A stretch of 64,000 nucleotides of DNA from Ruminococcus sp. FMBCY1 (lineage in GTDB: Bacteria > Bacillota > Clostridia > Oscillospirales > Acutalibacteraceae), in NCBI RefSeq assembly GCF_023921805.1, contig NZ_CP074197.1, forward strand, positions 496,001-560,000. The letters run 5' to 3'. The notes beneath the pieces were generated by a model, which saw only the letters and a program-made list of their open reading frames with translations, made no database searches and was not told where the DNA came from. The position numbers and the translations under genes are program-made. Position 1 is the first letter of the stretch, and each line of letters starts with the position of its first letter. Of the stretch, positions 16,352 through 24,398 are shown piece by piece.

Positions 16352-16876
16352 TTACACGCTATATAATATCATAATAATAAAATTCAAAATATTTCCGAAC
16401 GGAATTAACAAAAAATATGGAGCCGACATAATTGCAATAAGTAATGAATATCGTTTCTTTTTTTCTAATAAATCAAGATTTTTAAATATAAAAAATCTGC
16501 AAAGTAAGAATATTATTACAGATGATAAAAATATGGTCGAAATAGTAAATAATATACTCTGTAAATTTGAATAGTTAGTTCCTGTTGTTATCATATATAT
16601 AAGTAGTATAACGGAATTTTGTACTGCATATTTAATGGATTCACCTAAAATTACAGGAAATAATATCGAAAGAATAACCATTGAAATCGATTCTGCTAAA
16701 AAGCAACAGCCTAAAATTTTCCAAATTGTATTATTGTATTCACTACTTAGAAGTGGCTTTGGTAATTTGGAATTAATTATATATACAGATACGCAATTTG
16801 CTAAAATTGTTTCCAAAAATGCTATAACGATTATAAAAAGCAGTGTAATAATCGGAGAGCATATGTAATCAATCAT
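16352..16876 (-). CDS. Hydrophobic paralog 3, candidate immunity protein
   Basis: About 174 residues and about five hydrophobic segments. This is the most diverged member of the family: FFIFKNLDLLEKKKRYSLL and the C-terminal IMSAPYFLLIPFG correspond to the FIFKK..LSK and TTAPYYF motifs of the others. I prefer the ATG at 16876 (minus strand) over GTG 16885 because AGAGGTG then lies eight bases upstream. It follows the intact tip gene 16896-17225 by about 20 bases, so the pair is very likely co-translated. Immunity function is inferred. Confidence 0.7.
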   Translation of the reverse strand: MIDYICSPIITLLFIIVIAFLETILANCVSVYIINSKLPKPLLSSEYNNTIWKILGCCFLAESISMVILSILFPVILGESIKYAVQNSVILLIYMITTGTNYSNLQSILFTISTIFLSSVIIFLLCRFFIFKNLDLLEKKKRYSLLIAIMSAPYFLLIPFGNILNFIIMILYSV

Positions 16877-16895
16877 ATTTAACACCTCTAAACTT

Positions 16896-17225
16896 TTAAC
16901 AATTAATTAATTTGTTGTAAACTTTATTGGGATGAAAATCACGCTTAAATACATTACCATATATACTTTTGATTTTATCCTTGTATTTTTTACTTTCACT
17001 ACTAAAGGTTCCTTGAAGTAATATATCCATTGAAGATTGAACACAATTATATCCATCTAAATCATATTCTCTATTTAATTCGTAATTAGTGGTATGTAAA
17101 TCATTAAGCCATTCATTGCCAGTCCTATAATCACGGGCTATTTGACAAACATCATAAATTACTATGCGTTTACCGTTTTCGTAGCAAGTGAATTTTAAAT
17201 TATTGGCATTTGACCAAGAATACAT
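16896..17225 (-). CDS. Stand-alone toxin-tip-like protein (tip C)
   Basis: A 109-residue protein and the only intact copy of the tip sequence repeated in this island. It contains TNYELNREYDLDGYNCVQ followed by an amphipathic helix. An invariant Asn-Cys pair before a helix recalls the nucleophile of NlpC/P60- or LRAT-like papain-fold enzymes seen in Rhs tips. That resemblance is a hypothesis: no His partner is certain, though His residues occur in LHTTN and FHPN. It has no Rhs core in front and no signal peptide. It lies directly upstream of paralog 3. Confidence 0.55.
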   Translation of the reverse strand: MYSWSNANNLKFTCYENGKRIVIYDVCQIARDYRTGNEWLNDLHTTNYELNREYDLDGYNCVQSSMDILLQGTFSSESKKYKDKIKSIYGNVFKRDFHPNKVYNKLINC

Positions 17226-17258
17226 TTTTGTTAACTTTTTATAATCACATTTACAATA

Positions 17259-17804
17259 TTAAATTTTTGCTAATGGATCAACTAATGGTCCGAATGAAAT
17301 CATAAAATAATACGGAGCTGTAGTAATAGCCAATATACCCAAAGAACATATTTTTTGCATTTTGCTTAAATTAGATTTTTTAAATATAAACAAGTAATTA
17401 ATTAGTAATCCTATCAAAGCCGAAAGAATAATTAAGTATAATAGAGGCTGAACAGAATAAATATACCAATCAACATCAGAAGCAATGGTTGAGTAATCAG
17501 GATATACTGCAATATAAAAAATATAAAAAATACAATTATATATGGTTATATCGTCAAATTTCAAAAAACTATCATACTCCAACAGATTTTGAATAATCAA
17601 AATAAGTGGTAGAATAACAACAGATAATAAGTCAGATATAAAGCCACAAATTATAGTCTTCTTTTTCATTTCTTTTGTAAAGTTGCTTTTACACAAAGTA
17701 TTTGAAAGTATTTCTGAAGTTATAAAACAAGTTACACATTTAATAGCAATAGAAATGACTAAAAATAAAAAGCAAATCATAACAAACATAAAAACATAAT
17801 TCAT
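17259..17804 (-). CDS. Hydrophobic paralog 4, candidate immunity protein
   Basis: About 181 residues with five hydrophobic segments. It is closest to paralog 1: NFTKEMKKKTIICGFISDLLSVV near residue 45, YLFIFKKSNLSKMQKICSL and the C-terminal LAITTAPYYFMISFG. The ATG (minus strand, 17804) is chosen over an upstream GTG because AGAGGTG is then well spaced. It follows tip remnant D, completing a fourth tip/hydrophobic-protein pair. Confidence 0.7.
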   Translation of the reverse strand: MNYVFMFVMICFLFLVISIAIKCVTCFITSEILSNTLCKSNFTKEMKKKTIICGFISDLLSVVILPLILIIQNLLEYDSFLKFDDITIYNCIFYIFYIAVYPDYSTIASDVDWYIYSVQPLLYLIILSALIGLLINYLFIFKKSNLSKMQKICSLGILAITTAPYYFMISFGPLVDPLAKI

Positions 17805-17816
17805 TAAAAACACCTC

Positions 17817-17880
17817 TTAACATTAGCTTGTTTTTTTAATTCGTTGTAGATATAATTAGGTACACAAGCCTTTTTTTAGT
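17817..17880 (-). pseudogene. Toxin-tip remnant D
   Basis: On the minus strand, ACVPNYIYNELKKQ aligns with the last residues of tips A (FIPNYVYKKLKS) and C (FHPNKVYNKLIN). Only about 20 codons survive, between the stop of the 355-residue gene and paralog 4. The junction with the duplicated non-coding block at 17877 marks a deletion end point. Confidence 0.65.
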
Positions 17881-17909
17881 TAAATTTTGATTTTAAGTTG
17901 TAATTTTTG

Positions 17910-18977
17910 CTAATTAATTGGAATTTGCTTTAAACTATATCCCTTATACCGAGCGTTATCCATTCCTCGTGGCAGTAAATAGTCTTTTCTGTAGCAATAA
18001 AGATAATTTTCTGTTGCAAGCAAATCGTCAAATACACATTCATCAGAAAGCTTCTTTTTAGTTCCGGTGTCTATATCGACCTCCCACAAACCGTTATTTT
18101 CATCCTCAACGGTTGTTCTTACTATATTCCACTCTGACTTTTCAGCCGAAAAATAAATTTTATTATTATTGTAAGTAACTGATTGAACATAATTATGTAA
18201 GGCTGCTCGTGATATTTCTCCGGTTTTTAAATTGTATTTTAAGAAAGTACATTCTTCAGAAGTGTTTATCAGATCTTTGCAGCAATATAAAAAGTAATCA
18301 TTAATAATAGCCGGCTCGTCCAAGTTACTCAATGTACTATGTTCGAAGTGTGATTTCTGCAAATATGTATCCACATCATATTGAAAAATTTCATATTTGT
18401 ATTCATTTTTTGTAATAACATTAAGTGTATTGCTGTTTATAGAAATATAGAATATTTCACCGATATAATCTATTTCTTTCCTGTCGTTTATATTCTTAGC
18501 ATCAACAATTACAAGTTTCTTTTTGTCAACTGAATATAAAACCCTGTCGCCATCAAAGAAAAGGATTTGGCTTTGTTCATCTAATTTTTGCTTTTCTTGT
18601 GTTGCGTGATTTTCCATATACAAACTGCCGTCATCGCAATAAACTTCAATATTCTCTATTCTTTGCGAAGTAATTGAAGTTGAAACATTTTCTTTTCTGT
18701 CAGAATAATAAATATCAGCCCTAAAATACATAGGGTCTTTTACATATAAATTGCCGTCCTTATATACCATATAATCATCTGACATAGGAAACCTTTTACC
18801 GTTATAAATACGCATACTGTTACAACCGTATTCATAGCTGTTATAATACGAAGTATCGCTATCCGGTTTAAGGTCAACTTTTTCTTTGCTCAAAACAAAA
18901 AATGCAATAATCAAAAGTAAAGCAGATAATATAATTAAACATATGATTAACGGCGACAATTTCTTTTTTACTTTCAT
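17910..18977 (-). CDS. Membrane-anchored beta-propeller-like protein (DUF5050/TolB-like)
   Basis: A 355-residue protein with a single N-terminal membrane helix (residues 8-30) and a long extracytoplasmic domain. That domain is built of repeated strand-turn units such as DGDRVLYSVDKKKLVIVD, NNNKIYFSAEKSEW and LWEVDIDTGTKKKLSDE, typical of DUF5050 or TolB-like propellers. It starts at ATG behind AAGGAGAAAGTGATATT. It precedes the tip/hydrophobic-protein pairs, and the tail of a second copy lies at the other end of the island, so it was part of the duplicated unit. The role is unknown. Confidence 0.6.
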   Translation of the reverse strand: MKVKKKLSPLIICLIILSALLLIIAFFVLSKEKVDLKPDSDTSYYNSYEYGCNSMRIYNGKRFPMSDDYMVYKDGNLYVKDPMYFRADIYYSDRKENVSTSITSQRIENIEVYCDDGSLYMENHATQEKQKLDEQSQILFFDGDRVLYSVDKKKLVIVDAKNINDRKEIDYIGEIFYISINSNTLNVITKNEYKYEIFQYDVDTYLQKSHFEHSTLSNLDEPAIINDYFLYCCKDLINTSEECTFLKYNLKTGEISRAALHNYVQSVTYNNNKIYFSAEKSEWNIVRTTVEDENNGLWEVDIDTGTKKKLSDECVFDDLLATENYLYCYRKDYLLPRGMDNARYKGYSLKQIPIN

Positions 18978-19029
18978 AATATCACTTTCTCCTTAGAAAT
19001 TTACAAATACAGTAATCATTATGTATTAA

Positions 19030-19182
19030 TTAGTCTGAAACTTTTAATATATCAAATTCATAACAGCTACAATTTAATTTATTCTGCCAAAACACAGATA
19101 AGGCTGTATTCGTAATAATTTGTTTATTAACGGTTCCGTGAAATTTACCAGTAACATTTCCATATTTAACCTCAGCATAATT
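19030..19182 (-). pseudogene. Remnant open frame of unknown origin at the island edge
   Basis: Fifty codons on the minus strand without a good start. The frame begins NYAEVKYGNVTGKFHGTVNK and ends CSCYEFDILKVSD. The composition looks like genuine coding sequence for a beta-rich protein, and it ends in a proper stop 53 bases before the start of the 355-residue gene. It may be the end of another lost toxin or immunity gene. I cannot assign it. Confidence 0.4.
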
Positions 19183-19826
19183 CTACCATACAAAAGATAA
19201 ATAAGCAACGACAATTAATCAATTTGCATAAATTCATCTAATTGCACTATGTATTATTGTTTTAATTGTGCAATATTTTAGGCTGCTACAAATTTTGTAA
19301 CAGACTTTTAAAATCTTATTTTATCTTTCACAATTTCATTTATCTTTTTACTGTTTTCTTATCTTGAAATTGCAAAAACAGATGATCATAGCTTACATCT
19401 AATTTTTTCACAAGCCTTTTATATTATCAATGCTATGCAAACTATTTTAAATTTCATATTAATTCGTCCTTTCATTTATATATACCAAATAGTTATTAGC
19501 TTACTGTAATCTCGGCTTTGTAGATTTTACCATCTATTTCTGCTCTGCACTTCGTTTGAAAATATACGGAGAGTAAAATAAGAATACAAACAGACAAGAA
19601 ATAACTACTACGAGAAACTTGCGGCGTGAGCCATATTTTTTGTCCGATTCAAATAAAAAATAAATTTATTTACTATGCTTGTTTCTTGCATATATTATAA
19701 AGCGTTTCTTTGTTATAATAACTAAAAATACTGCGGTTAATTTGTTAAAATAAAACATATATTTTTGTGGAGTATTTTGGTATAATTAAATGGAAATCAA
19801 ATACTTGGAAAGGACGGATTTCGTTT
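19183..19826. other. AT-rich gene-free stretch upstream of the amylase
   Basis: Stops are dense in all frames. The imperfect hairpin CTGCTACAAA/TTTTGTAACAG at 19283-19312 is related to the terminator-like hairpin at 14234-14265. A TATAAT occurs at 19781-19786 close to the amylase start, but I see no convincing -35 at the right distance. Regulation of the amylase is therefore not readable. Confidence 0.4.
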
Positions 19827-22800
19827 ATGAGTAAACTTAAAAAGCTGACAAGCATTGTGCTTGCGGCAACTATCGTTTCTTCTGCATCTGCAATGGCATT
19901 GACCGCATCCGCAGCTGAAAATGATAATGCGGTTTCCGCAGCGGACAATAATCTGCAAAGAAATGTTCAGGACGGCGTAATTTTACACGCTTTTAACTGG
20001 TCGTACAAAACAATTAAGGAAAACCTGCCTGCAATTGCAGCAGCCGGTTATTCTACAGTTCAGACTTCACCTGTTCAGCAGCCGAAAGACTACTCAACAT
20101 CAAGAGATGTTACAGGTCAGTGGTGGAAACTTTATCAGCCTGTAAGCCTTTCTGTAGCTAAAAACGCATGGTTCGGTACAAAAGACGAACTCAAAGACCT
20201 TTGTACAGAGGCTGAAAAGTACGGTATAAAAATTATTTGCGACATTGTTTCTAACCATATGGGCAATGAAAGCGAAGATACACCTAATGTTGTAAGCTCA
20301 CAGGTTAAAACATATGATCCTGAAATTTACGACAATGCAAGTGCTTTCTTCCGTAACAACGATATTGTTGCATCAGACAGCAGTGTAAAAAATGTAGTTC
20401 AGGGACATGTTACTTCCTGCCCTGACCTCAACACAAACAGCAAAGTTGTTCAGGATAAGGTTATCTCACTCCTTAAGGAATGTATCGACTGCGGTGTTGA
20501 CGGTTTCCGTTTTGATGCGGCAAAACACATTGAAACTCCCGATGACGGTGACTATGCTTCTGATTATTGGAAGAACATTACAGAGTCTGCAGGCTCATAT
20601 TACAAAGCAAAAACAGGCGACAATCTTTATATTTACGGTGAGATTCTTAACAACTGCGGTTCCGGCAGAAGTTACAGTTCTTACACAAAGTACATTAATG
20701 TAACAGATAACAAAACAGGTGACTCTGTACTCGCAAATGTGGTAAAAGGCAAGGCATCAAATGCCGCAAACTCAAGCTACAAGTCAGGCGTTGACGCTTC
20801 CGATGTAGTTCTTTGGGCAGAGTCGCACGATACATACGAGGGCGATTCGGGTGCAGGCGGTATCAGCAATACCTCTAAAGTATCTGACGAAAATATCACT
20901 AAAGCATGGGCTATCATAGCCGCAAGAAAAGACGCTACTTCTCTTTACTTTGCCCGTCCGGGTGCATCGTTAATGGGTGAGGCAGCAGGCGATATAACTT
21001 ATAAGAGCACAGCTGTTTCTGAAATTAATAAGTTCCATAACCTCTTTGTTGGTCAGAGTGAAAAACTCGGTGCCGTTGACAATGTAGCTTATGTTGCAAG
21101 AGGCACAAGCGGTATTGTTCTTGCTAACTGCGACGGCAACGAAAAGTCTGTAAGTATTTCAGGCACAGGCCTTGCAAACGGTACTTACACAGATACAGTT
21201 TCAGGCGCTAAATTCACTGTAGCTAACGGCGTTCTTACAGGTAATATCGGTTCAACAGGTGTAGCTGTTGTTTACAACGGCACAACAACTCCGAGAAATA
21301 CTTGTTCTGTAGAGAGCGGTGATTTCAAGGGCGACACACTTACACTCAACCTCGGTCTTGACAACGCAGCATCAGGTACATACTGCATTGACAATTCTAA
21401 GCCTGTAACTTACACAGGTGACATTGCAATCAGAGTAGGTTCAGACTACGCTTACGGCGAAACAATCAACCTTACTCTTACAGCAACAGACGGCAAAAAT
21501 ACAACAACCACTACTTACAAATATACCAAGCAGAAATCTGCAAGTTCAGGTGTGTATGTATTCTTTGCTTCTGAAAAAAGAGAAACAAGCTCAAAATGGA
21601 AAGCTCCTTACTATGTTTACATCTACGACGAGGAATCTTCAAAGGAAGAAACTTATAAGGCATCAAACTGGCCTGGTACAAAGATGAACTATGATAAGGC
21701 AACAGGTTATTACTATGCAGAAGTTCCTACAACCTGTATTGCAACAGATGCAGATGAAAACGAGTCTGAGTCAAATTTTGACCTTGCACACTCTGCAAAC
21801 ACAAGAGTTATCTTCTGCGACAGCTCAAATGTAAACTCTGCTCCTCGTCAGTATCCGTCGGAAAAAGGCCTTAAATTAAAAGGAACTTCTAGAATTTTCG
21901 GTCTTACAAAGACAACTTCATGGGAAGAAACAACACTTGTACCTACAGTTGAATCACAGCCTGCAACCGAAGTTACAAGAGGCGACAAAACATATAAATA
22001 CGGCGATGTAAACACAGACGGAAAATTTAATGTTCAGGATGTAACCTCACTCCAGTTTATTGTTGCAGAGTCCGTAAAGCCGTCACAGCTTATATATGCA
22101 TTGAGCGATGTTACAGCTGACGGTGTTGTAGATATCAGAGATGTAACAATGATCCAGAGATATATTTCCGGTATTAGAGAGGACACAGGCAAAACAGGCG
22201 AAGTTTATAAGGCTGAACAACCTACACAGCCTACACAGCCTGCAAAACCTACAGAGGCAACCAAGCCTTCTACACAGCCGACAACTGCTCCCGCACCTTC
22301 TACTTACACACTTTACTTAAAGACACAGCTTCCTTGGATGACATCAATGGGTACAAATCTCTATGCTTTTGATAACAATACAAAGAAGTCTTATCTGCTT
22401 GAGCAGGATACCGACGATTATCCGAATGTATTTAAGGCAGAGGTAGCAAACACACTTACAAGTGTTACTTTCTACAGAGCATTAGATATGGTTGACGAAA
22501 TGACAAAGGCGTCAAGTTCAGGCCCTGTATACAACGCTTGGGCAGCAACTGTAAGCAGCACAAACAATTGCTACAACCTTGAAAGCGTTGATGAAGCAAC
22601 AGACAAAGCAACTGCAACAGTCGGTCCGTATGTAAAAGAAGAGGCTCCCGAATGGACACTTGATGTAGTATATTTTGATAATTCAAAAACAAAGTGGGGA
22701 GAAGTTTATATTTACGGTTGGGGCAACGGTCTTTACGAAGAGGCATATAAAATGACTCAAATTGAGGGCACAGACATCTGGAAATACGAACTTCCCGAAC

Positions 22801-22943
22801 CTATTTATCCGGGTACAGAAAGTTTCCTTTTTAAGAATACAGAAAGCACTTGGGTTAAAAAGACTAAGAATGTAAAGGTTGTAGAAGGTAAAAATCTTTA
22901 CGACGGAAAAGCACAGGCTTGGTCAGGCACTTACGAAGAGTGA
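19827..22943 (+). CDS. Secreted dockerin-bearing alpha-amylase (GH13), amylosome component
   Basis: A 1,038-residue enzyme that hydrolyses internal alpha-1,4 bonds of starch. The signal peptide spans about residues 1-31. The GH13 domain (about 45-480) resembles Bacillus AmyE. Its nucleophile is Asp230 in VDGFRFDAAKHIE, its acid/base Glu272 in YGEIL, and its stabilising Asp335 in AESHDTYE. A CBM26-like starch-binding domain follows (about 605-710). A type I dockerin comes next (about 725-785), with two calcium loops DVNTDGKFNVQD and DVTADGVVDIRD. Then come a Thr/Pro/Gln linker and two more beta domains, the last (VYFDNSKTKWGEVYIYGWG) CBM26-like. Dockerins bind cohesins on scaffoldins, so the enzyme likely joins a cell-surface amylosome. 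The ATG at 19827 gives a clean signal peptide. Confidence 0.95.
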   Translation: MSKLKKLTSIVLAATIVSSASAMALTASAAENDNAVSAADNNLQRNVQDGVILHAFNWSYKTIKENLPAIAAAGYSTVQTSPVQQPKDYSTSRDVTGQWWKLYQPVSLSVAKNAWFGTKDELKDLCTEAEKYGIKIICDIVSNHMGNESEDTPNVVSSQVKTYDPEIYDNASAFFRNNDIVASDSSVKNVVQGHVTSCPDLNTNSKVVQDKVISLLKECIDCGVDGFRFDAAKHIETPDDGDYASDYWKNITESAGSYYKAKTGDNLYIYGEILNNCGSGRSYSSYTKYINVTDNKTGDSVLANVVKGKASNAANSSYKSGVDASDVVLWAESHDTYEGDSGAGGISNTSKVSDENITKAWAIIAARKDATSLYFARPGASLMGEAAGDITYKSTAVSEINKFHNLFVGQSEKLGAVDNVAYVARGTSGIVLANCDGNEKSVSISGTGLANGTYTDTVSGAKFTVANGVLTGNIGSTGVAVVYNGTTTPRNTCSVESGDFKGDTLTLNLGLDNAASGTYCIDNSKPVTYTGDIAIRVGSDYAYGETINLTLTATDGKNTTTTTYKYTKQKSASSGVYVFFASEKRETSSKWKAPYYVYIYDEESSKEETYKASNWPGTKMNYDKATGYYYAEVPTTCIATDADENESESNFDLAHSANTRVIFCDSSNVNSAPRQYPSEKGLKLKGTSRIFGLTKTTSWEETTLVPTVESQPATEVTRGDKTYKYGDVNTDGKFNVQDVTSLQFIVAESVKPSQLIYALSDVTADGVVDIRDVTMIQRYISGIREDTGKTGEVYKAEQPTQPTQPAKPTEATKPSTQPTTAPAPSTYTLYLKTQLPWMTSMGTNLYAFDNNTKKSYLLEQDTDDYPNVFKAEVANTLTSVTFYRALDMVDEMTKASSSGPVYNAWAATVSSTNNCYNLESVDEATDKATATVGPYVKEEAPEWTLDVVYFDNSKTKWGEVYIYGWGNGLYEEAYKMTQIEGTDIWKYELPEPIYPGTESFLFKNTESTWVKKTKNVKVVEGKNLYDGKAQAWSGTYEE

Positions 22944-22966
22944 TTTTAAAGTTTAAATTCTAATTT

Positions 22967-22998
22967 TGCGGGCATACCAAAAGTATGCCCGCATTTTT
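22967..22998 (+). terminator. Rho-independent terminator of the amylase gene
   Basis: A perfect 11-base stem TGCGGGCATAC / GTATGCCCGCA with loop CAAAA, then T5. Confidence 0.93.
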
Positions 22999-23030
22999 AT
23001 GTAAAAATTTTGATTTTTTATCAAAAATTG

Positions 23031-23071
23031 CGGTAAATTATTGTTCGGCTGATTGCTTTATCAAGCAATTA
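23031..23071. repeat. 41-base dispersed intergenic repeat, copy B
   Basis: CGGTAAATTA, ten variable bases, then GATTGCTTTATCAAGCAATTA, with a perfect ATTGCTT-TATC-AAGCAAT hairpin. It has the same length and order as 2290-2330. Confidence 0.6.
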
Positions 23072-23382
23072 TAAAAGTTTGGTCGACCTTTTCAAAGGTC
23101 GTGGGTGTGGGCAAAGTCCACAAATACTTTCCGCTTACGCAATCTGACGATAGCCAAACAGCTTGCTGTTTGGCGGCTTGAACGCAACGGCATTAGCCTT
23201 TAAAAATGCGATAGCAACAAGAAAGCCATTCAATAAACAATAAATAAGCAAATTTTTTTCTAAAAGGCTACCGCCTGTTTTTTTAAACTCGGTGCAAGCA
23301 CGCAAACAGCGTGGCTGTTTGCGCCTGATAAATTGTTATATCGGAAGACTTTTATGCGCACTGCCCAAACCCGCAATTTTTG
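23072..23382. other. Gene-free stretch with serial hairpins
   Basis: No coding frame is supported. Successive strong stem-loops occur: GACCTTT-TC-AAAGGTC (about 23090), CCAAACAG-CTTG-CTGTTTGG (about 23153) and GCAAACAGC-GTG-GCTGTTTGC (about 23301). The last two share the CAAACAG stem. The stretch lies between two dispersed repeats and could be a structured RNA or a decayed element. Confidence 0.45.
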
Positions 23383-23474
23383 AAAAAATTGAGTAAACTT
23401 TTTTGCTTTTGGGAGGATAATTTAGCGTTAGCTAAATTTCAATCCCCGACCGACACTCCGCTAAACCATAATTT
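23383..23474. repeat. Long dispersed intergenic repeat, copy 2
   Basis: Nearly identical to 9591-9676: the AAAAATTGAGTAAAC start, the AATTTAGC-GTTA-GCTAAATT hairpin, and the CCCGACCGACACTCCGC end with TAAACCATAATTT. It carries a short extra segment near position 23405-23412. Confidence 0.85.
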
Positions 23475-23514
23475 CCCAATATTAAAAAACAGACCAAAAA
23501 TTTTTATTTATCTC

Positions 23515-23545
23515 TTGACTTAAAGTCAGCTTTAAGTATTATAAT
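23515..23545 (+). promoter_or_regulatory. MerR-type promoter with 19-base spacer and operator dyad
   Basis: TTGACT (-35, 23515-23520) and TATAAT (-10, 23540-23545) are 19 bases apart, too long for unaided RNA polymerase. The spacer holds a perfect dyad ACTTAAAG-TCAG-CTTTAAGT (23518-23537). Long spacer plus central dyad is the hallmark of promoters activated by MerR-family regulators through DNA twisting. It drives the carboxymuconolactone-decarboxylase gene. No merR gene lies in the window. Confidence 0.85.
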
Positions 23546-23616
23546 ACTGATAAAGAAGTGATAATTTTATATCGCTGTAAAATAATACTTTTTATTTTAA
23601 ACTTGGAGGTATGATT

Positions 23617-24126
23617 ATGGCTGTAAAACAAACCGCAGGCAGAGATTCGCTCGGAGAATTTGCACCTAAATTTGCAGAACTTAATGACGATGTACTTTTC
23701 GGTGAAGTATGGTCAAGAGAAGATAAACTTTCACTTCGTGACCGCTCACTCGTAACAGTAACCGCACTTATGGCACAGGGATTAACCGACTCATCCTTTA
23801 AATATCACCTTATGTCAGCAAAAAAGAACGGTATTACAAAAACGGAAATTGCAGAAATTCTCACACACGCCGCATTCTATGCCGGCTGGCCAAAGGCTTG
23901 GGCAGCATTCAGAATGGCTACCGAAGTATGGGCTGATGATGCGGAAGATTTGAGCGAAAAGGAAAAATATCAGCAGTCAATTCTTTTCCCGATTGGCGCA
24001 CCTAATGACGCATTTGCAAAATATTTTATCGGTCAGAGCTATCTTGCACCGTTGTCTACAGCACAGGTCGGTATTTATAATGTAACTTTCGAGCCGAAGT
24101 GCCGTAAACTGGATTATGTAGCATAA
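23617..24126 (+). pseudogene. Carboxymuconolactone decarboxylase-cupin gene truncated by the ICE
   Basis: The 169-codon frame has an intact CMD/AhpD-like domain: GEFAPKFAELNDDVLFGEVW, then the helical core LRDRSLVTVTALMAQG and HLMSAKKNGITKTEIAEILTHAAFYAGWPKAW. It continues into FPIGAPNDAFAKYFIGQSYLAPLS and NVTFEPKCR. In the two-domain family this point leads into a cupin with metal-binding histidines (the NNWHIHH region). Here it instead changes to KLDYVA and stops. The break coincides with the start of ICE-like sequence, so the cupin half should lie beyond the other ICE end. ATG 23617 fits GGAGGT spacing better than 23611. Whether the truncated protein folds is unknown. Confidence 0.85.
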
Positions 24127-24227
24127 GAGTGTATAGCGTGTCTGTAGTCTGATTTTTGCCATAAATAAGTACAGGATACACAGAGAATAGAAAAGAATGT
24201 GTATTCAGTTAAATAAGAAATAGATAG

Positions 24228-24268
24228 CTGGTATGAGAGAACAAGGAGTCTTTCATACCAGTTTTTTT
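24228..24268 (+). terminator. Terminator just inside the ICE left end
   Basis: CTGGTATGA pairs with TCATACCAG around a 16-base loop, followed by T7. It would stop chromosomal read-through from the truncated decarboxylase into the element. Confidence 0.85.
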
Positions 24269-24326
24269 GTGGGAAAAGGGATAGGTTGCACAGGATCTGC
24301 CAGGAGATTTCAGTAGGTTTGGTGAA

Positions 24327-24354
24327 TAGCTTTCTCCCAGAAGTGTGGTATAGT
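24327..24354 (+). promoter_or_regulatory. ICE promoter-like motif, copy 1
   Basis: TAGCTTTC (24327-24334), 12 bases, GGTATAGT (24347-24354), 44 bases before the next start. The same pair of blocks, similarly spaced, precedes two other ICE genes (29083 and 48352). The right block acts as a plausible -10 (TATAGT), but the left block does not match the sigma-A -35. Confidence 0.55.
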
Positions 24355-24398
24355 CTTGTGCTTGGAACAGGAAAACTACACAGAAGGGAGACACCGAT

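Noticed and set aside
22201-22310. Repeated PTQPTQP-coding segment as a CRISPR or satellite repeat
   Set aside because: It encodes a Thr/Pro linker in frame in the amylase. No spacer-repeat structure was found anywhere in the window.
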